Origin: Mimachlamys varia
Lineage: Eukaryota > Mollusca > Bivalvia > Pectinida > Pectinidae
Direction: 5' to 3'
DNA length: 64,000 bases
Assembly (NCBI GenBank): GCA_947623455.1
Contig: OX392529.1
Location: 56,253,186-56,317,185 of the forward strand
In this document: positions 45,701 to 55,417 of the stretch, in pieces
Layout: every line of letters begins with the position of its first letter
How positions within the stretch are numbered: position 1 is the first letter of the stretch
Notes under the pieces: model-generated
What the model was told of the DNA's origin: nothing
Database searches by the model: none
Seen by the model: only the letters and a program-made list of their open reading frames with translations
Made by a program: the position numbers and the translations under genes

Positions 45701-48700
45701 GCGTTTGTGTGAGTTTTTTTGTTACCGTTGCCACTTCAATATTAATTCGATGAAACCATTATGCACGTTTAGATATCTATCATTTCTACTAAACCTCTGA
45801 TATTACTTCACACAGTTTTAAAAATTATAAGAAAATCTATGAAATATTTAAAATTTGGATAATAGTGTTCAAAAACATATAAAAATACAGCGCTAATCTA
45901 TTATAGATTTCATAAAAATAAGTAAATAAGTACATGATTTAAAATTTTACAAAACTTTTACTTCTAAATTCGTAAATTAAAGGGATTTTATGCACCTGAC
46001 CCTTTTGCTTCTACATTAGTTTAGAAATTTTGGATTCCAACCTTTTGGTCCCAAGCAGCAATGAAGAGTCCTCGGAGGGCGAAACAGCTGTATGATGCAG
46101 AGTAATTCATTTTTTCGGCATACTGTATCTATTACTAAATTTAAAAGGTGCAGCATATGTGTATGTTACGTCATCTTAATAGAACAAGTAATAATAAACA
46201 TTGAAGTGATTTTGTCGAAAACAAAACATCGAACGCTACATCATTTAGGATCTATACATTCATTTGGCGAAATTATTCGACGGTTGGAGAAGCAAGTGGT
46301 CTTATACCAGCAACACCAACACGAATTTTTATTTTCCCCTGGAGAAATGGGCATCTACGATATATATCCTGACATATAATAAATTTGATATACTCAAGCT
46401 AGGTATACCCATGAGATACAAGGTATAAGCTTGAGCTAATGTTCAAGCTATTAATTAATATCTCCCGCTTTCCCTCCTTTCGGAAAAGGGTACTCATATT
46501 ATAGGTAATAATCTATTAAAACTTTTATGCTGTTTACACAAGATGTATTGATTTAAATTTGAACAAAAACTATAACCATTTACACAGAAATTGGATAATA
46601 TTTGTTGCCAAGATAGCATGGAAATGTTAATCAAGGGGCCATAACTTGGCCAAAACTGGCGAATGAATTTGGCCCGTTAGGCAATTAACATTATTACACA
46701 GTTTCAAGGGAATCAGATAAAAGTTGTTGTCGTTATTACACGGAAATGGCAGAACATGACATTTTTCGTTAACCAAGGGGTGATAACTCCGCTAAATAAC
46801 ATCAGAAAAAAATGGCGGAGAAACTTCGCCAAGCCCTTAAAGCATTTAACCTTGTTACTAAGTTTCAAGAAAATTGGATAATATTTGTTTCTGTAATTGC
46901 AAGGAAACAGAAGAAAATTCCATTTTTTTTTTTGCTAATAAAAAAATCTGCAATGTCGAGCATGCAATTTAAATGAAATTTTCATAGTCAAATTGCACTG
47001 TAAATGCGGGGAATAACTTAATCATAACTACCTGAAATGGGGCGAAATCTGAAATGAAAAAGAATACCGATGCGCAACTACATGAACATAAGCACAGTTT
47101 CATCGAAATATGTCAGTTATAATTAAGGAGAAAATATCCGGACAAATTAATATTACTGCGGACGATAGACAGGGCGATTCCAGTATACCCCTAACTTCGT
47201 TGCGAGGGTTGCAAATATTATAAACTATTCGCTCAAGAATTGAAGTATATATATTTTCCTATTTTTATAGTCAAAATACCGCAAACACCTATTTTAAACA
47301 AGACGTCTTTGTTTTTGAGAATCATTATGATGATAATGTGATGTGTGATGTGAAGTTTTTGTTTTGGATTAAAATAGACGTATCAAATCAAAAATTATGA
47401 AACAGAAATATAAGAAGATCTGTTGTCAGATATCATCAAACGAAGGTTTAAGTAACGGCCGGACTTTCAACCTTGTAATAGAAATAAATATTGGTGTTTT
47501 CAATTGTTCAGGTGCTGAATGTACTAACTGATCAAAAGATGACGAAACACACTCACGTTTCACCTTCTAAATTTTGAATTAGATACAGTATGCCGAAAAA
47601 AATGCATTCGTCAGTGGTGCTAAGGGCCAAAAGCTGATAATCGAAATTTTCTTAACTAATGTAGAAGTCGAAGGGTAGGGTGCGTAAAACCCCTTTGATT
47701 TATGAATTTAGAAAATCGTGTACATGTGTTCTACGAAAATGTTAATAATACTACTCAAATGAGATAACTGTGGCTATGGAGGCTCCAACAAACCACGGGG
47801 ACTAAAAAAATCACCAGCAGGGTAAACCACCTTCTATCCTGAAAGATGATGTAACAGATATATATAGTCAACGTATTGTTTTTGAAATAGTGTGTACGAA
47901 ATTATTTTCCGATTTCAATATCCCATTTCTGTTAATTTTAATTCATATTTGTGGTTATTCATTGACACTCTCATAGACCTCTCAATATGAATAATATTCT
48001 ATATGTATTACACGTACATTTCTTTCTATTATTACGTAGGTAAATACGGCAATGTAGCTAAAGGAAAGCCAGCGACCCAGTCCTCAATATTCCCACCTTT
48101 ACGAGGAACATATATGGCTTCCAAGGCAGTCGATGGTAGTAGGTACCCTATGGCATTCGAACCGGACGACTCCTGTTCATGTACTAACAAATTTAACTTG
48201 GAATGGTGGCAGGTGGATCTCTCCGACACGTTCCTGATCAAAGATGTGGCTGTGCTGAAGAGGGTGGATGATTTATTTGGTAACATGTAGTTTCTGTAGT
48301 CTTTCTATAGTGGTACATTTGTATGTTCTATGTTTTGAGTTATGCGATTTGCTTTTATATCAAAAATACGAAAAATCATTTACATCCCTACTAAACATTT
48401 TTACCAATACCCCTTTGTGGGCTGCTTATTCAATCTGAGTTTTAAGCACCGGTGATCTTTTATAAATGATAACTACTTTGAAGGCACAGTGAACTAAGAA
48501 CCCTTTTCGGATATATAATTATGCTTATTTAAGTGGTTACACAACGAGTGGTTGTTGGATATGGAATGTATTTCACTCTCGTTAATTATTTTAAAGCTCG
48601 TGTCTGCTGTAACTTTCAAAACATAATCAACTCGAGTGAAATAAATTCCATATCCAATAACCACGAGTCGTGTGACCTGTTTTTATCACAATCTCAGTCG

Positions 48701-49584
48701 GAAACAGCTGGGGAGAACTGCGTACTATGATATGCGCAAAAACGTATCATCTCGAATATATTCCCGCCAAGTGTAGACAATGATAACAATCCATGACGTC
48801 GTAAACAATCACCAAGTGACGTTGTTCCGGTCAAAGTTCATCATGTCAGCCAATCAAAATGCATTTAGAGATTAATTCACGTGTGGTATATACAAAATGT
48901 TATTCAACAGTTGTAATTATTATTTGATACCTGAGAGTTGAATTACACCCACCTATTGTGGTAGAAAACTATTTTATTATTAAGGGGTAGTGATCCCTCC
49001 GTGTTTGTACGGTTAAAATAAAGTAATAACGAATCCATCAGCCAGAACCGACCGACAACCATTTTTGTTTGTTGTGGTAAAGAGTTTCACTAGTTCTGCA
49101 GATATTTTTGTTTTTGTTTCGTTAGGTTTTGTTCATACGATTTAAAAGTTTCTGGTCCAAGCTGCCGAATACATTGAAAATATGAAAGAGATTGAAAATA
49201 GGAATATTTTTCATTGAGAAACGATGGACTTTAAAGCATCGTAGTATTTCAATGTAAGTAGAGCTCCTGGTGAATATCTGTACCATGTTTTAGGTTACAT
49301 ATCAGAATAAAACCTGCTAAAATTAAAGCTTAAGTTAAAACATCAGGGATGATCCTAATGTCTTTCCGTTGTCAGGAATGTCTCTGCTGAATGTCAGTAT
49401 CGACGTGGCCCTACTGTCTACTGGGCCCTACACCCACTGCTACAACACCGGATCCACGAACAGTTTGACGAGATTTGAAACGTTCACCTGTCAGTCGCCT
49501 GTATATGGACGTTACGTAAAACTGTCTAAACTTGTTAAGTCTTATCATTGTATGTGTGAAGTTGAGATATATGTCCTAGCATGA
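42725..49584 (+). CDS. PAN plus fucolectin-type (FTP) secreted lectin-like protein, paralogue A
   Basis: Four exons (70, 237, 240, 209 nt), all joined in phase 1, encode 251 residues: signal peptide (1-23), PAN/apple-like domain (25-102, CMLKCFNKAECISVFY and CIGW) and F5/8 C domain of the fucolectin-tachylectin-pentraxin type (103-251). FTP landmarks are NVAKGKPATQSS, AVDGSRY, DDSCSCTN, EWWQVDL, VAVLKR, TFTCQ, YGRYVKL and CEVEIYV. FTP lectins bind fucose in fish and horseshoe crabs. Here the eel-lectin His in SCTH aligns with Cys and the second binding Arg with Gly, so canonical fucose binding is doubtful. A secreted recognition role is inferred. Poly(A) candidates: 49735-49740 (inside an R1 repeat) and 50521-50526. 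Confidence 0.88.
43200..43275 (+). mobile_element. Penelope-like element 3' terminus, copy
   Basis: GATTTTGAGTTCGGATTATG and TTGTTGACGCTTTGGTATTC match the ends at 54,945 and 63,915 (plus) and about 60,230 (minus). Confidence 0.65.
43610..43955. repeat. Foldback family J, copy 2
   Basis: Inverted pair TTACACGAGTATCG and GCCACGAGTGTAGGA, with ATGGAATTTATTAAC and TAATAAATTCCATATTAC, then TTATCACATAACTT and CATGGCCGTATGAC. Related to 35,690-36,160. Confidence 0.75.
44074..44310 (+). CDS. Paralogue A exon 2: PAN/apple-like domain
   Basis: Acceptor GTTTTAG, donor GAG|GTAAAA. NYFHIDRGYDNVLPNEGTMW leads to the Cys pattern C-x3-C-x5-C-x8-C typical of PAN domains. One NFT glycosylation sequon. Confidence 0.88.
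44410..44540. repeat. (CCCGTC)n low-complexity tract
   Basis: CGTCCCGTCCCATTACGTCC units; the Pro/Ser/Arg open frames crossing it are artefacts. Confidence 0.85.
45975..46165 (-). repeat. Dispersed repeat family R1, inverted copy 4
   Basis: Reverse-complement of the family: GCACCTGACCCTTTTGCTTC, CGAAACAGCTGTATGATGCA, and TAAATTTAAAAGGTGCAGCA. Confidence 0.75.
47555..47812 (+). repeat. Dispersed repeat family R1, copy 5
   Basis: ACCTTCTAAATTTTGAATTA, GGGCCAAAAGCTG, GTAGAAGTCGAAGGGTAGGG and GGCTCCAACAAACCACGGGG. It has an internal deletion of the CAGCTGTTTC block and lies 228 bp before exon 3 of paralogue A. Confidence 0.65.
48040..48279 (+). CDS. Paralogue A exon 3: FTP domain, first part
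   Basis: Acceptor TTACGTAG, donor TTTG|GTAACA. Encodes NVAKGKPATQSSIFPPLRGT through WWQVDLSDTFLIKDVAVLKR. Confidence 0.9.
48280..49375 (+). other. Paralogue A intron 3
   Basis: Contains a family K foldback element (48,537-48,970). No further exon. Confidence 0.6.
48537..48970. repeat. Foldback family K, copy 1
   Basis: TTACACAACGAGTGGTTGTT and the inverted TCCATATCCAATAACCACGA form the left hairpin, followed by TTCCCGCCAAGTG and ending near CCTATTGTGGTAGAAA. Copies at 51,179-52,750 (split), 60,459-60,850 and 60,858-61,195. Confidence 0.8.
49376..49584 (+). CDS. Paralogue A exon 4: FTP domain, end
   Basis: Acceptor TTCCGTTGTCAG. Encodes CYNTGSTNSLTRFETFTCQS and CMCEVEIYVLA, then TGA at 49582-49584. 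Confidence 0.9.
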
Positions 49585-49679
49585 TTTGTAAGTAATAATA
49601 TCTCACTCCACACCGTCGTCTGATAACCCTTATGTGTATTGTGTGTATATTTAAAATGATGTAAAAAGATGGCGTAACA

Positions 49680-49852
49680 CACACACGTGCTGCACCTTTT
49701 AATTTTAGTAATAGATACAGTATGACGAAAAATTAATAAAACTGCATCATACCACTGTTTCGTCCTCCTAAGACTCTTTAGTGTTGCTAGGGACCAAAAG
49801 GTGGGAATCATTAACTGTGGCTATGGAGGCTCCAGCAAACCTCTGGGACTAA
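49680..49852 (+). repeat. Dispersed repeat family R1, copy 6
   Basis: GCTGCACCTTTTAATTTTAG, CACTGTTTCGTCCTCC and GGCTCCAGCAAACCTCTGGG. It begins 96 bp after the stop codon of paralogue A and includes an AATAAA that may serve as its poly(A) signal. Confidence 0.75.
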
Positions 49853-49967
49853 AAACCACAACATTCCCAATACTAGAATATTAGCGTCACTGCACATTGT
49901 AATACAAATATACAATTTATTGTTAACTTTTCCTGTTCGTCTTATCAAATGTAAGTATAGTAAAAAC

Positions 49968-49985
49968 TCTGATGATGATGACTGA

Positions 49986-50022
<37 letters not shown>

Positions 50023-50062
50023 CTGAATGATAATGACAATGTGAGGATGCTGATAGTATTAC

Positions 50063-50107
<45 letters not shown>

Positions 50108-50300
50108 ATGATAATGACGATGCTGATTGTATGACGATGACAATGTGAGGATGTTGATAGTATTACGATGATGATGATGATGCTGATGATGATGATGACG
50201 ATGACGGTATGATGATGATGATGGTGACTGAATGATAATGACGATGCTGATTGTATGACGATGACAATGTGAGGATGCTGATAGTATTACCATGTTGATG
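49968..50300. repeat. (GAT)n microsatellite with higher-order repeats
   Basis: Pure GAT runs alternate with a unit holding GATAATGACGATGCTGATTG and GACAATGTGAGGATG, which is repeated three times. The His/Ile-rich frame on the minus strand is an artefact. Confidence 0.9.
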
Positions 50301-50585
50301 ATGATGATATTATGTACGATGAAAGAAGAGAGTGAGAGTCAATACGTGAACAAAGGAGTGAGAAAGGGAAATACATGTTTTATATCTACATTAAGAAAAA
50401 ACTACTGCTAATGTTTATTATCCTTAAATTAACAATCGACATTATTTCTAGGAAAACAAAGGTACGTTTGTTTGCGGTTTGACCTAAATATGACTATGAT
50501 TGTTACCGGGAATATGTTGGAATAAACTTTGTACATTACCAAATTTATTGTGTTCACATAAGTTGTGTGTTATATTGAATTTAAG

Positions 50586-50743
50586 CATTGAACTGTTACC
50601 ATATGTACAATGTAGTATACAGTCGATATGAATACAATTTAGGTGACAGATAAATAGAATGTCGCCCGTAACATGATTATTTATCTGTCATCCAAATTGT
50701 ATTCATATCGACTGTATAGTACATCTGGTAATAGTTCAATACT
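50586..50743. mobile_element. Foldback element, long inverted arms
   Basis: Arms of about 60 bp: CATTGAACTGTTACCATATG .. GATATGAATACAATTTAGGT and ATCCAAATTGTATTCATATC .. ACATCTGGTAATAGTTCAAT. No coding sequence. Confidence 0.8.
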
Positions 50744-51223
50744 TATATTTACATTTCCGATAATTTTAAAATATACACTTGTACCTGTATCTGTTTCTTT
50801 GGGATAAAGTCGGTTAAAGTTCTCAATTTTTGCATGTGTGTTTCTTTACTTGAAGAGTCTGATTTAAATCAATATCATCTGAGCGATTGATTCAAAGCCA
50901 TCATACATGCTATCTGAGGCGGAGTGCAAAGCTTTTTTATAACATAGTCCAACATGGCGTCAGAAATAACGTCACGTGATGTGAATTTCAAATTGTAGTA
51001 TACAGTGTGATATACAATAATTTGGTTTAGGAATGATATATAGGCAAAGGCAACACAGAATGTAAATATATGATATACATTACAGAAAAAACATGTTTAT
51101 AACAAACACGTTCACAACGAATTCATGGTTATAGTGTTTTTCAATCCCCACCAAGCGGCAATTGTATTTTATAAAGGGGTTACACAACGAGTGTGGTTGT
51201 TGGAAATGGAATTTATTGCCCAC

Positions 51224-51393
51224 TGTTGAACGGCATCGTTAGAGTGTGGCGGTCGTGAAGACATTATCAATTAGACGGACGACGATCAACAACATGCTTT
51301 AATGGCGTCGAAGTATAAAAGAGCATCATGGGAATAGTACATATATAACAATAGAGACGGATACGGATAATCCGGATTGTCATTTTATCAACA
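51224..51393 (-). repeat. 3' LTR and polypurine tract of the Gypsy element
   Basis: The 170-bp LTR reads TGTTGATAAAATGACAATCC at its minus-strand start and ends TTCAACA. The polypurine tract AGAAGGGAGGA lies directly before it (51394-51404). Confidence 0.8.
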
Positions 51394-51766
51394 TCCTCCC
51401 TTCTATAAAGAAAACTTTCTATCTGTAACTCTGAGCAAATTCAAATGGTTATTTCAAAGAGATGTAATTACATAATAAAGAAATGAAGTTCAATTAACCG
51501 TTGTGTTATCAGTTTAAACGTATGAAAAACCCAAGTGGATGAAACAGTTCTAATTGATGAAATTAAATACTTTCACTTAACATCTCATGATAAACTAAAT
51601 ACTGTTCTGTGCTATAGCCCAAATGTCTATAAATTTAAACAGTTCAAAACATCAACTAAACACTCTACTTAGAGTTTTCTATTAAGAAATAAAATTACTA
51701 ATTGTGATATAAAATGAACTTTCACAAAATGAAAGCAAACTGTTCATGCAAATGCCCATTCATGGA

Positions 51767-52560
51767 TCACTTTCTGACATAGTCCTGGAACTTTGCAGGT
51801 TCACGAACTTCGCGTTTGGGTCTGCTTCTACTCATGTCCGAATTTTGCACATCTGGAAGTTTCCTTGTCTGTCTCTCAATGTTTTCACTTATCTTACGTT
51901 GTTCTCTCTTGTCCATTTTATCGCTACGATTGTTACCGTTACTTGTTTGCACGATCGGCGGTGAGGCGACTTCTGGTATGTGTAAACGCAATGGAGATTT
52001 ATAACGGATATGTGCATTTATAGCTGTTGGTCTGATATGTACACGATTACGTTTATATACACCTCAATCATGTCCTTTCAGTTCGTACGTACGCTGACCT
52101 AGGATTCCAACAACTTTACGAAGTTTCCAATGTTGACCTTCCGAGTACTAAAAGACTACAGATTGACCAATTGACCAAGTTGTAATAGATCCTTCGTTCT
52201 CTTGTCATAAGTTTATTAACCGATTGTTTGCGTGCCTCCCGTTTTGTTTTCACGTTATTGTTTGTCACGTTTCGCCTTGTGAATGTAGGGGAGAAATGCC
52301 CGTGTAGGTTTTTGAAACAGCATTTGTGCTGGACTCAAACCTGTGTCCTGTCTCGGAGTGTTTCTTTGCTCTAGAATCGCAATGTAAGGATCACCTCCCT
52401 CCTTGTGGGTTTTGATGAGTAGGGTTTCATGATTTTGACTGCAGATTCTGCCTTTCCGTTTTCTCTCTGATGCACTGGGAATGAAGTGTGATGAGTGATT
52501 TCCACTCTGCCACAAATGACTTGAACTCACAGCCAGTAAATTGTGGTCCTCCATCCGATA
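51767..52560 (-). pseudogene. Ty3/Gypsy pol remnant (integrase C-terminal part)
   Basis: The frame 52,255-52,554 has GGDPYIAILEQRNTPRQDTG, LSPAQMLF and TRAFLP, matching the post-catalytic part of Gypsy integrases (RNTP..SPAQ). Further down, in shifted frames, come a YKRNRVHIRP-like segment near 52,040-52,070 and RPKREVREPAKFQDYV at about 51,780-51,835. The catalytic D,D-35-E region is missing. Inactive. Confidence 0.72.
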
Positions 52561-52750
52561 TGATCATTTGAGTCATGTATCGCGAATGTCAAAGTACGGG
52601 AAAATGCAGTGTGGTACATGTACCTTGATACGGATAATCCGGATTGTCATTATATCAACACCCACGAGCTTTTGTAACTTTTAAAAGATAATTAACGAGA
52701 GTGAAATAAGTTTCATATCCAATAACCACGAGTCGTGTGACCTTTTTCTA

Positions 52751-53397
52751 CCACAATAATATCAATTCGACAGCAACAAGTTTGCAAAACTTTTCTATCT
52801 TACAGCATTGGTCATGAACGAGCCTCATAATCAAATACATGAAAAAAAAACTATTTCCAAGCGCAGACACATTAGGACAAAATATGAATGAAAAAGAAAA
52901 GGTTTTGCATGTCAGTTGTTTTTGGTTTTCCTCCGACTAAAATAAAAACATCATTTTAATCAATGATAAATCTAAAATATGCCTAAAGTTCGAGAAATAC
53001 AGAAAAGGAAACAAAAATCTGTTTTGTGAATCTGCTTGATCATTGATAGCATATATAAAGTCAAACTGAAATACATAACTCCATCGTTGATAATTTGTAT
53101 GTTTCTAGATTTACGTACTTTTGTCGGAGACGGTTTGAATTTTAATACAGATCTGAACCGCATCTTAAAAGAATAATGTATTGATAGCTTAGACAGGTAT
53201 ATTGTACAATGTGACTGAAAACAGATAAAGGAATTATGTGAAAAGCTAAAAGCATTTGGAACTTGAAATACATCATGTACGTACATAAATAGAAGAGAGG
53301 GATGAGCTTTGTATCCAAAATAAGAACTTTCTCCAGCATGCTTCATTTGTAGTCATTAATATACATCGATAGTGTCCAAACATTGCAATCTAATTTA
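52751..53397. other. Non-coding stretch
   Basis: AT-rich; overlapping open frames on the minus strand (up to 124 codons) show no family pattern. Confidence 0.4.
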
Positions 53398-53790
53398 CAT
53401 CATATCTTGATCTTCGCGCCGTTCCGTAAACTTCTCTTTGCTGCGGTAAGATATGAGAAAATCCCATAGGGGTCATGTCCCGATGACCTTTTGCATTAAC
53501 CAATCAATCAAATACTACTGTCAGAATCTTGACAGTGAAATTTTGAGGCGACAAAACTTGCATAATCGCATTTGTCCGTTTAGTCATTTCGTCACCAAAA
53601 TCATCATGTGGAATAATATGATGAAATGGCTTGATGCAAGATGACAGGTCATTGGAAAATTATTTTAGTGTTAAGTAAAGAGGCGACAAAGGTCATCTGA
53701 ACGTGACCTCTTATGGGATGTTGTCAAATCCTTGTAAAACGGAGTGAGAACAAGGATCTGTATTTTAATCAGATTGCCGAACAAGTGGAA
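53398..53790 (+). repeat. GTTCCGTAAACTTCTCT repeat, copy 2, split by a foldback insertion
   Basis: The left piece ends at about 53,445 (TTCCGTAAACTTCTCTTTGC) and the right piece resumes at about 53,733 (GAGTGAGAACAAGGATCTGT). The inserted 290 bp has inverted ends ATCCCATAGGGGTCATGTC and GACCTCTTATGGGATGTT. Confidence 0.6.
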
Positions 53791-54960
53791 TTGATGGGAT
53801 GTGGATTTTGAAAAACTCAAAAGATCTTTTGATCAATCTTGAACACCCCCTCCTGAAAAACTCTTTTCGGTCAAAACATTTGATTTTTCCACCCTGTACA
53901 CTACCATACCTCATACAAAATTGAAGGAACGTCTCCGATCTCTTGTTATGAGAGCTTTCTTTTCTAAGAAAGGCGGACGATGATACAAATATATGGTAGT
54001 GAGCTATCTCGGAGCATACTTTGTCAAAAACACGACAAAAGCTAAGAGGAAATATACTGAAGAAGATATAGTACGGATGATTGAATTCCTGGTCGACAAC
54101 ATTTTTGTTGAGTTCGGAGGAAAGATTTTCCAGCAGACTGTTGGCATTCCCATGGGAACAAACTGTGCCCCACTCTTAGCTGACTTGTTTTTGTTTTCAT
54201 ACGAGGCTGAATTTGTGGAGGAGCTAATCAGGACAGGTAACAAAAACCTTGCCAAATCTTTTAATTTCACTTTCAGATATATCGACGATGTGTTGTCTAT
54301 AAACAACAAGAAGTTTGCTGACAACGTCGATCGTATATACCCTTCTGAACTTGAAATAAAGGACACAACAGACTCTTCTACATCAGCTGCTTACCTCGAT
54401 CTCTACTTAAACTACGACCAACATGGACAGCTTACTACTAAGCTATACGATAAACGTGATGATTTCAATTTTCCGATCGTTAACTTTCCATTTCTTGATA
54501 GTAACATCCCTGCTTCTCCAACCTATGGTGTTTACATGTCGCAGTTGATTCGGTATTCCAGGGCTTGCTCTAAATATCGGGATTTTCGTGATCGATATCG
54601 ACTGCTGACAAACAAGCTAACAACAAGGATTCGATAGATACAGGTTGATCAGTAATATGGGCAAGTTTTAGGGTCGCCATCTTTGTCTCATTGAGAAATA
54701 TTCTGTATCTTATAGTAATATGAAGATGGACGTTTTTGAGTATGCTCATTAGTGTGTTTACTTGTTGTGATTGACAATGATACTCGGTTCTCTGATGTTT
54801 ACTTGGATGTGACAAAGATTTACATGGCGGGTGTCGTCGATGAAGCAGAAGACGCTTACTCTTCCGGAACACCTGGTCTTAGTCTCTTGTACTTTTGCAA
54901 GGGTCTCTATGTAAATCTTTCCTTTGTTCAAATTTTGTCCCTGGTTTAATTGATTTTGAG
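53790..54960 (+). pseudogene. Penelope-like retroelement, decayed reverse transcriptase and 3' region
   Basis: The longest intact frame (53,993-54,637, 214 codons) has FGGKIFQQTVGIPMGTNCAP, LLADLFLFSYE, the catalytic YIDD at 54278-54289, and YDKRDDFNFPIVNFPF. This matches Penelope-like reverse transcriptases. Related coding sequence continues upstream (WILKNSKDLL, then a frame change, then an in-frame TGA just before 53,993) and downstream (a frame change near 54,630 and a TAG). No GIY-YIG endonuclease was seen. The 3' part (54,800-54,990) recurs elsewhere in the window. Inactive. Confidence 0.8.
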
Positions 54961-54990
54961 TTTGGATTATGATTATGTTGACGCTTCGGT

Positions 54991-55350
54991 ATTCTCTTAT
55001 TTTATTGATACATTAAGAACCTTCTAGAATGCGTCCTCCATCATCTACTGCTTAAAACACCTTTGCATGACTTTTTTCCCCCTTAGAATCACCAGGTTAC
55101 CTTGGAAGGAAATTACAAACCGCATTCAAAAGTCAATTAGTAAAATGTGAAACGCCATCAGATGTGTACGTCGAATCAATATTATTTAGTATGGTTGAAT
55201 GCCCTTTTACCTTGTTACATGTTTAGAGCTAGTTTCTAAGTGATGGAATAGCTGAACATTTCATGGCAAGCCTGATTAGAAAGTAATGTGGTCCTGAGGT
55301 TATCCTAATGTTACACGAAATATTCAGTTCAGTTAGAAAGCCATACAAAC
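54991..55350. other. Region upstream of paralogue B
   Basis: 360 bp holding the probable promoter and 5' UTR of paralogue B. No clear TATA box or other element can be assigned. Confidence 0.4.
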
Positions 55351-55417
55351 ATGGAGTACGTGGGTTTCCTCAGTCTAAGTGCGATGAGTATGCTGTATAT
55401 TTCTTCAATACTTGCAG
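55351..55417 (+). CDS. Paralogue B exon 1: signal peptide
   Basis: ATG at 55351 opens MEYVGFLSLSAMSMLYISSI, ending LA G|GTAAGC. One codon shorter than paralogue A. Confidence 0.82.

Larger units (their letters stand above)
44311..48039 (+). other. Paralogue A intron 2
   Basis: 3.7 kb with a CGTCCC low-complexity tract (44,410-44,540), R1 copies (45,975-46,165 minus; 47,555-47,812 plus), and a segment of GGGGCCATAACTTGGCCAAA / GGGGTGATAACTCCGCTAAA type repeats (46,600-47,215). No exon. Confidence 0.6.
51224..52660 (-). mobile_element. Deleted Ty3/Gypsy LTR retrotransposon
   Basis: It is bounded by TGTTGAAC and ATCAACA on the plus strand and flanked by the 5-bp duplication CCCAC (51219-51223; 52661-52665). 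The 3' LTR (51,224-51,393) is complete, but only the outer 30 or so bases of the 5' LTR remain (52,629-52,660), so an internal deletion removed most of the 5' LTR, gag and most of pol. An integrase remnant is present. Confidence 0.82.
51179..52750. mobile_element. Family K foldback element split by an LTR retrotransposon
   Basis: Left part 51,179-51,223 (TTACACAACGAGTGTGGTTG) and right part 52,661-52,750 (GTTAATTATC complement, TCCAATAACCACGAGTCGTG) belong to family K. The LTR element lies between them. Confidence 0.75.

Noticed and set aside
49811..50293. 160-codon minus-strand frame rich in His and Ile
   Set aside because: It is the (GAT)n microsatellite joined to part of an R1 repeat.
53142..53339. 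Minus-strand frames with hydrophobic stretches
   Set aside because: AT-rich chance frames that overlap each other, with no conserved motif.
54004..54366. 120-codon minus-strand frame
   Set aside because: It is the antisense of the reverse transcriptase remnant.
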